Origin: Mucilaginibacter straminoryzae
GTDB lineage: Bacteria; Bacteroidota; Bacteroidia; Sphingobacteriales; Sphingobacteriaceae
NCBI RefSeq assembly: GCF_022953055.1
Contig: NZ_JALJEJ010000001.1
Span: 372,001-436,000 of the forward strand
DNA: 64,000 nt
Direction of reading: 5' to 3'
The translations under genes were made by a program, and so were the position numbers. Below, piece after piece: positions 61,813 to 64,000 of this stretch; positions within the stretch are counted from its first letter, which is position 1, and each line of letters opens with the position of its first letter. The notes under the pieces are model-generated. The model made no database searches. It had not been told where the DNA came from and saw only the letters and a list, made by a program, of their open reading frames with translations.

Positions 61813-62517
61813 TTATTTCACCAGGGTTCCGATGGTTTCACCGTTGGCGATACGTTCAAAGTTGCCGGGTTTATTCATGTCGAATACAATGATCGGCAGT
61901 TTGTTTTCCTGGCAAAGGGTAATGGCGGTCATGTCCATTACGTTCAGGCCTTTATCGTAAACTTCCTGGAAAGAAATTTCGTCGTAACGGGTAGCAGAAG
62001 GATCTTTTTCAGGGTCGGCGGTATAAATACCATCCACACGCGTTCCTTTTAAAACAACGTCGGCCTTTATTTCAATGGCGCGAAGCGAAGCTGCGGTATC
62101 TGTTGTAAAGTATGGGTTACCGGTACCTGCACCGAATATCACAATACGGCCAGACTCTAAGTGGGTAATGGCACGGCGGCGGATGTAAGGTTCGCAGATC
62201 TGTTCCATTTTGATGGCAGACTGCAAGCGGGTTTCCACACCGATGCCTTCCAGTGCGGTTTGCAGCGCCATACAGTTAATTACGGTGGCCAGCATACCCA
62301 TGTAATCTGCCTGTGCACGCTCCATGCCGCTTTTTTCTGCACTTAAACCACGGAAAATGTTTCCTCCGCCTACTACAACGGCTATTTCTATGCCTGCATC
62401 AAATACGCTTTTAATATCGTGGGCATATTGCTGTACGCGGTTGTTATCTATACCGTACTGCTTTTCGCCCATTAAAGATTCACCGCTAAGCTTTAGTAAT
62501 ATCCGTTTGTATTTCAT
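61813..62517 (-). CDS. pyrH: UMP kinase
   Basis: A 234-residue UMP kinase of the amino-acid-kinase fold (bacterial PyrH). [14 protein letters not shown] at the start, [47 protein letters not shown] and [17 protein letters not shown] are all family motifs. It converts UMP to UDP. Order on the - strand is tsf, nagA, pyrH, frr; nagA is an insertion into the usual tsf-pyrH-frr series. Confidence 0.97.
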   Translation of the reverse strand: MKYKRILLKLSGESLMGEKQYGIDNNRVQQYAHDIKSVFDAGIEIAVVVGGGNIFRGLSAEKSGMERAQADYMGMLATVINCMALQTALEGIGVETRLQSAIKMEQICEPYIRRRAITHLESGRIVIFGAGTGNPYFTTDTAASLRAIEIKADVVLKGTRVDGIYTADPEKDPSATRYDEISFQEVYDKGLNVMDMTAITLCQENKLPIIVFDMNKPGNFERIANGETIGTLVK

Positions 62518-62541
62518 TGTAAGTTATTGATTAATCGTAAT

Positions 62542-63657
62542 TTATGTGAGAGGTAACAGTTTGCCGTGCAGGCAGGTGCCCATCACCTCAAAGTTATCAT
62601 TAAAAATAATTATATCCGCATCGTACCCTGCAGCTAAGCGGCCTTTGTTTAAACCGGCCAGCTGAGCGGGATAAAGCGTTGCCATATTGATGGCTTCCGG
62701 TAGCGCGATGCCAACTTCTTTTACGCAGTTTTCTACAGCCTTCAGCATAGTAAGGCTCGAACCGGAGAGCGTACCATCCGGCATTACATAGCGGTCGCCT
62801 TTAAACTGGTGCTGGTAGGTGCCTTCTGTTGCGGCGGTTACCGCATCCGTAATCAAGAAGAGTTTATCGCCAAGCATGCGTTTCGCCATCCTGATCATGG
62901 CAAAATCAACATGGACACCATCTGCAACGATGCTGGTAAAAGGACGTTCTTCAAATATTGCCGGAATGTAGCCCGGCTGGCGATGGTGGATAGGCGGCAT
63001 GGCATTATATAAATGCGTAACAGCCTTAATTGGTTTGTTTAAAAATGTTTTGCCTTCCTGGTAGGTGGCGTTGCTATGCCCGGAGGAGATGATCACACCG
63101 CTATTGTCGAGATAGTCAATCACTTCCTGATCCTGCAGTTCAGGCGCAGTGGTCATGATTTTTACTTCGCCTTCGGCGTATTCGATCCAGCGTTTTACTT
63201 TTTCAAGCGTAGCTTTCTGGATGTATTGTTCCGGGTGGGCGCCTTTGCGTATAGGGTTCAGAAAAGGCCCTTCCAGGTGCAAGCCTAAGAAGTTGCCTTT
63301 AGCCTGCGGACGGTAAGCTTTTGCTACCGCGATACCTTCTTCTACCACTTCATCGCTATTGGTAGCAATGGTTGCCATAAAACCGGTAGTCCCCTGGTTT
63401 AGCATATCCTGCTCCATTTGCGCTAAAGCTTCTACGGTAGGTATACCGCCGAATAACTTTCCACCGCTTCCGTAGATCTGCAGATCTATTAAACCCGGCG
63501 CAGCATAAACGCCGTGCAGGTCTGTTTTCTCGACACCTTCGTGGATTTCCGTTTCGTTAATGATCGCCTTAATGGTTTTCCCTTCAATCAGAATTGCTTT
63601 ACCGGTGGTGATGGTACCATTATCTATCAGGCGAAGGTTATACAGGGCAGTTTGCAT
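62542..63657 (-). CDS. nagA: N-acetylglucosamine-6-phosphate deacetylase
   Basis: A 371-residue amidohydrolase-superfamily enzyme that turns GlcNAc-6-P into GlcN-6-P plus acetate. Visible motifs: GLIDLQIYGSGGK (metal His replaced here by the Q/I/Y pattern common in Bacteroidota), GLHLEGPFLNPIRKGAHP, SSGHSNATYQEG, VTHLYNAMPPIHHR and LITDAVTAA with the catalytic Asp. It lies 24 bases upstream of pyrH on the same strand. Together with NagZ at 33160 it would serve amino-sugar recycling. Confidence 0.92.
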   Translation of the reverse strand: MQTALYNLRLIDNGTITTGKAILIEGKTIKAIINETEIHEGVEKTDLHGVYAAPGLIDLQIYGSGGKLFGGIPTVEALAQMEQDMLNQGTTGFMATIATNSDEVVEEGIAVAKAYRPQAKGNFLGLHLEGPFLNPIRKGAHPEQYIQKATLEKVKRWIEYAEGEVKIMTTAPELQDQEVIDYLDNSGVIISSGHSNATYQEGKTFLNKPIKAVTHLYNAMPPIHHRQPGYIPAIFEERPFTSIVADGVHVDFAMIRMAKRMLGDKLFLITDAVTAATEGTYQHQFKGDRYVMPDGTLSGSSLTMLKAVENCVKEVGIALPEAINMATLYPAQLAGLNKGRLAAGYDADIIIFNDNFEVMGTCLHGKLLPLT

Positions 63658-63692
63658 AGGTGGTGTAGATGGTAATAGATATAAGTAAAGAT

Positions 63693-63759
63693 GTCATGTT
63701 GAGGCACTCGAAACATGGTGTGTTGGCCACCGCTCATCCTTCGAGAGCCTCAGGATGAC
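63693..63759. repeat. REP-like inverted repeat between tsf and nagA
   Basis: GTCATGTTGAGGCACTCGAA (63693-63712) and TTCGAGAGCCTCAGGATGAC (63740-63759) match as inverted repeats at 17 of 20 positions, with a 27-base loop. Such GTCAT...GATGAC hairpins are widespread between genes of Bacteroidota. Confidence 0.65.
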
Positions 63760-63777
63760 AGTCCGAAAAATCAGGGC

Positions 63778-63807
63778 AAAAAAAATCCCCTCATTTTCAT
63801 GAGGGGA
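63778..63807 (-). terminator. Terminator of the tsf operon
   Basis: TCCCCTCA/TGAGGGGA perfect eight-base stem, loop TTTTCA, followed on the - strand by eight Ts. It lies about 10 bases after the tsf stop. Confidence 0.9.
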
Positions 63808-63816
63808 TCAAAATAA

Positions 63817-64000
63817 TTAAGCTCCGATAACTACCCGCTTAAAGGCGGTAACAGTTAAGCCTTTTTCAATTCCGTTCAGGAACTGAGCGATATTTTTAGA
63901 AGGGTCTTTCACAAACTCCTGGTTCAAAAGGGTTGAATCTTTGTAGAATTTGTTCAGTTTGCCTTGTGCAATTTTCTCAACCATTTCTTCTGGTTTACCT
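63817..64000 (-). CDS. tsf: Elongation factor Ts (3' end only)
   Basis: The last 60 codons of EF-Ts, read from the right edge: GKPEEMVEKIAQGKLNKFYK, then DSTLLNQEFVKDPSKNIAQF and ending VTAFKRVVIGA. This matches the C-terminal part of EF-Ts, the nucleotide-exchange factor for EF-Tu. The start lies beyond the window. A strong terminator follows. Confidence 0.93.
   Translation of the reverse strand, partial: GKPEEMVEKIAQGKLNKFYKDSTLLNQEFVKDPSKNIAQFLNGIEKGLTVTAFKRVVIGA

Noticed and set aside
1..64000. Mobile elements, prophage or restriction/defence systems
   Set aside because: No transposase, integrase, phage structural or restriction genes recognised; only the MACPF gene has an accessory-like character.

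Overview
The window looks like a chromosomal segment of a Bacteroidota bacterium, most likely Sphingobacteriaceae (Mucilaginibacter/Pedobacter type). The evidence is a SusC/SusD pair, a hybrid two-component regulator, TAnnTTTG-type promoter elements (one next to the tRNA matches TTTG-N19-TAnnTTTG exactly), A-rich leaders instead of strong Shine-Dalgarno sites, an OmpA protein with a TSP3 linker, and several families of short intergenic hairpin repeats. No transposase, integrase, phage gene or CRISPR array was seen.

Layout. (1) 1-2324: the 3' part of a TlpA-like thioredoxin gene overlapping an alpha/beta hydrolase gene. (2) 2423-26331: a polysaccharide utilisation locus centred on fucose-bearing plant glycans: AraC regulator, SusC, SusD, GH29 fucosidase, FucP-type permease and a RhaM-type mutarotase on the + strand; then GH95 fucosidase, GH97, two GH43 enzymes, a GH30_8-like xylanase and a 1373-residue hybrid sensor/regulator on the - strand. 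Exported hydrolases trim fucose and xylose/arabinose-type units, SusCD imports the oligosaccharides, FucP and the mutarotase handle free fucose, and the hybrid regulator senses the product. Fucose isomerase, kinase and aldolase are absent from the window. (3) 26635-34881: tRNA-Val, a small unknown protein, AI-2E transporter, RecO, DgkA, an MMPL/RND protein, an SDR-like protein lacking the catalytic Tyr/Lys, and a NagZ-type GH3; repeats fill the gaps. (4) 35001-48226: an outer-membrane barrel protein, then a surface-glycan island with an acyltransferase, about eight glycosyltransferase-like genes and an MsbA-like ABC exporter. Inside it, inverted relative to its neighbours, is a lipoprotein gene with a MACPF pore-forming domain and a C-terminal repeat domain. 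(5) 48238-64000: mostly core genes: MeaB, Xaa-Pro aminopeptidase, OmpA, a tightly overlapped set (47-residue membrane protein, RidA, RarD-like permease, RecG), an M28 peptidase, an MFS exporter, a PLDNc mini-protein with an ABC exporter, frr, pyrH, nagA and the 3' end of tsf.

The most interesting candidate is the MACPF lipoprotein embedded in the glycan island. It recalls the BSAP antimicrobial toxins of gut Bacteroides, whose genes are often linked to LPS-glycan loci. Smaller leads are the 47-residue protein overlapping ridA, the catalytically stripped SDR, a long structured leader before susC, TAnnTTTG elements lying almost on the start codon, and several intergenic repeat families. All family calls are by eye from translated sequence and motifs; no database search was run.
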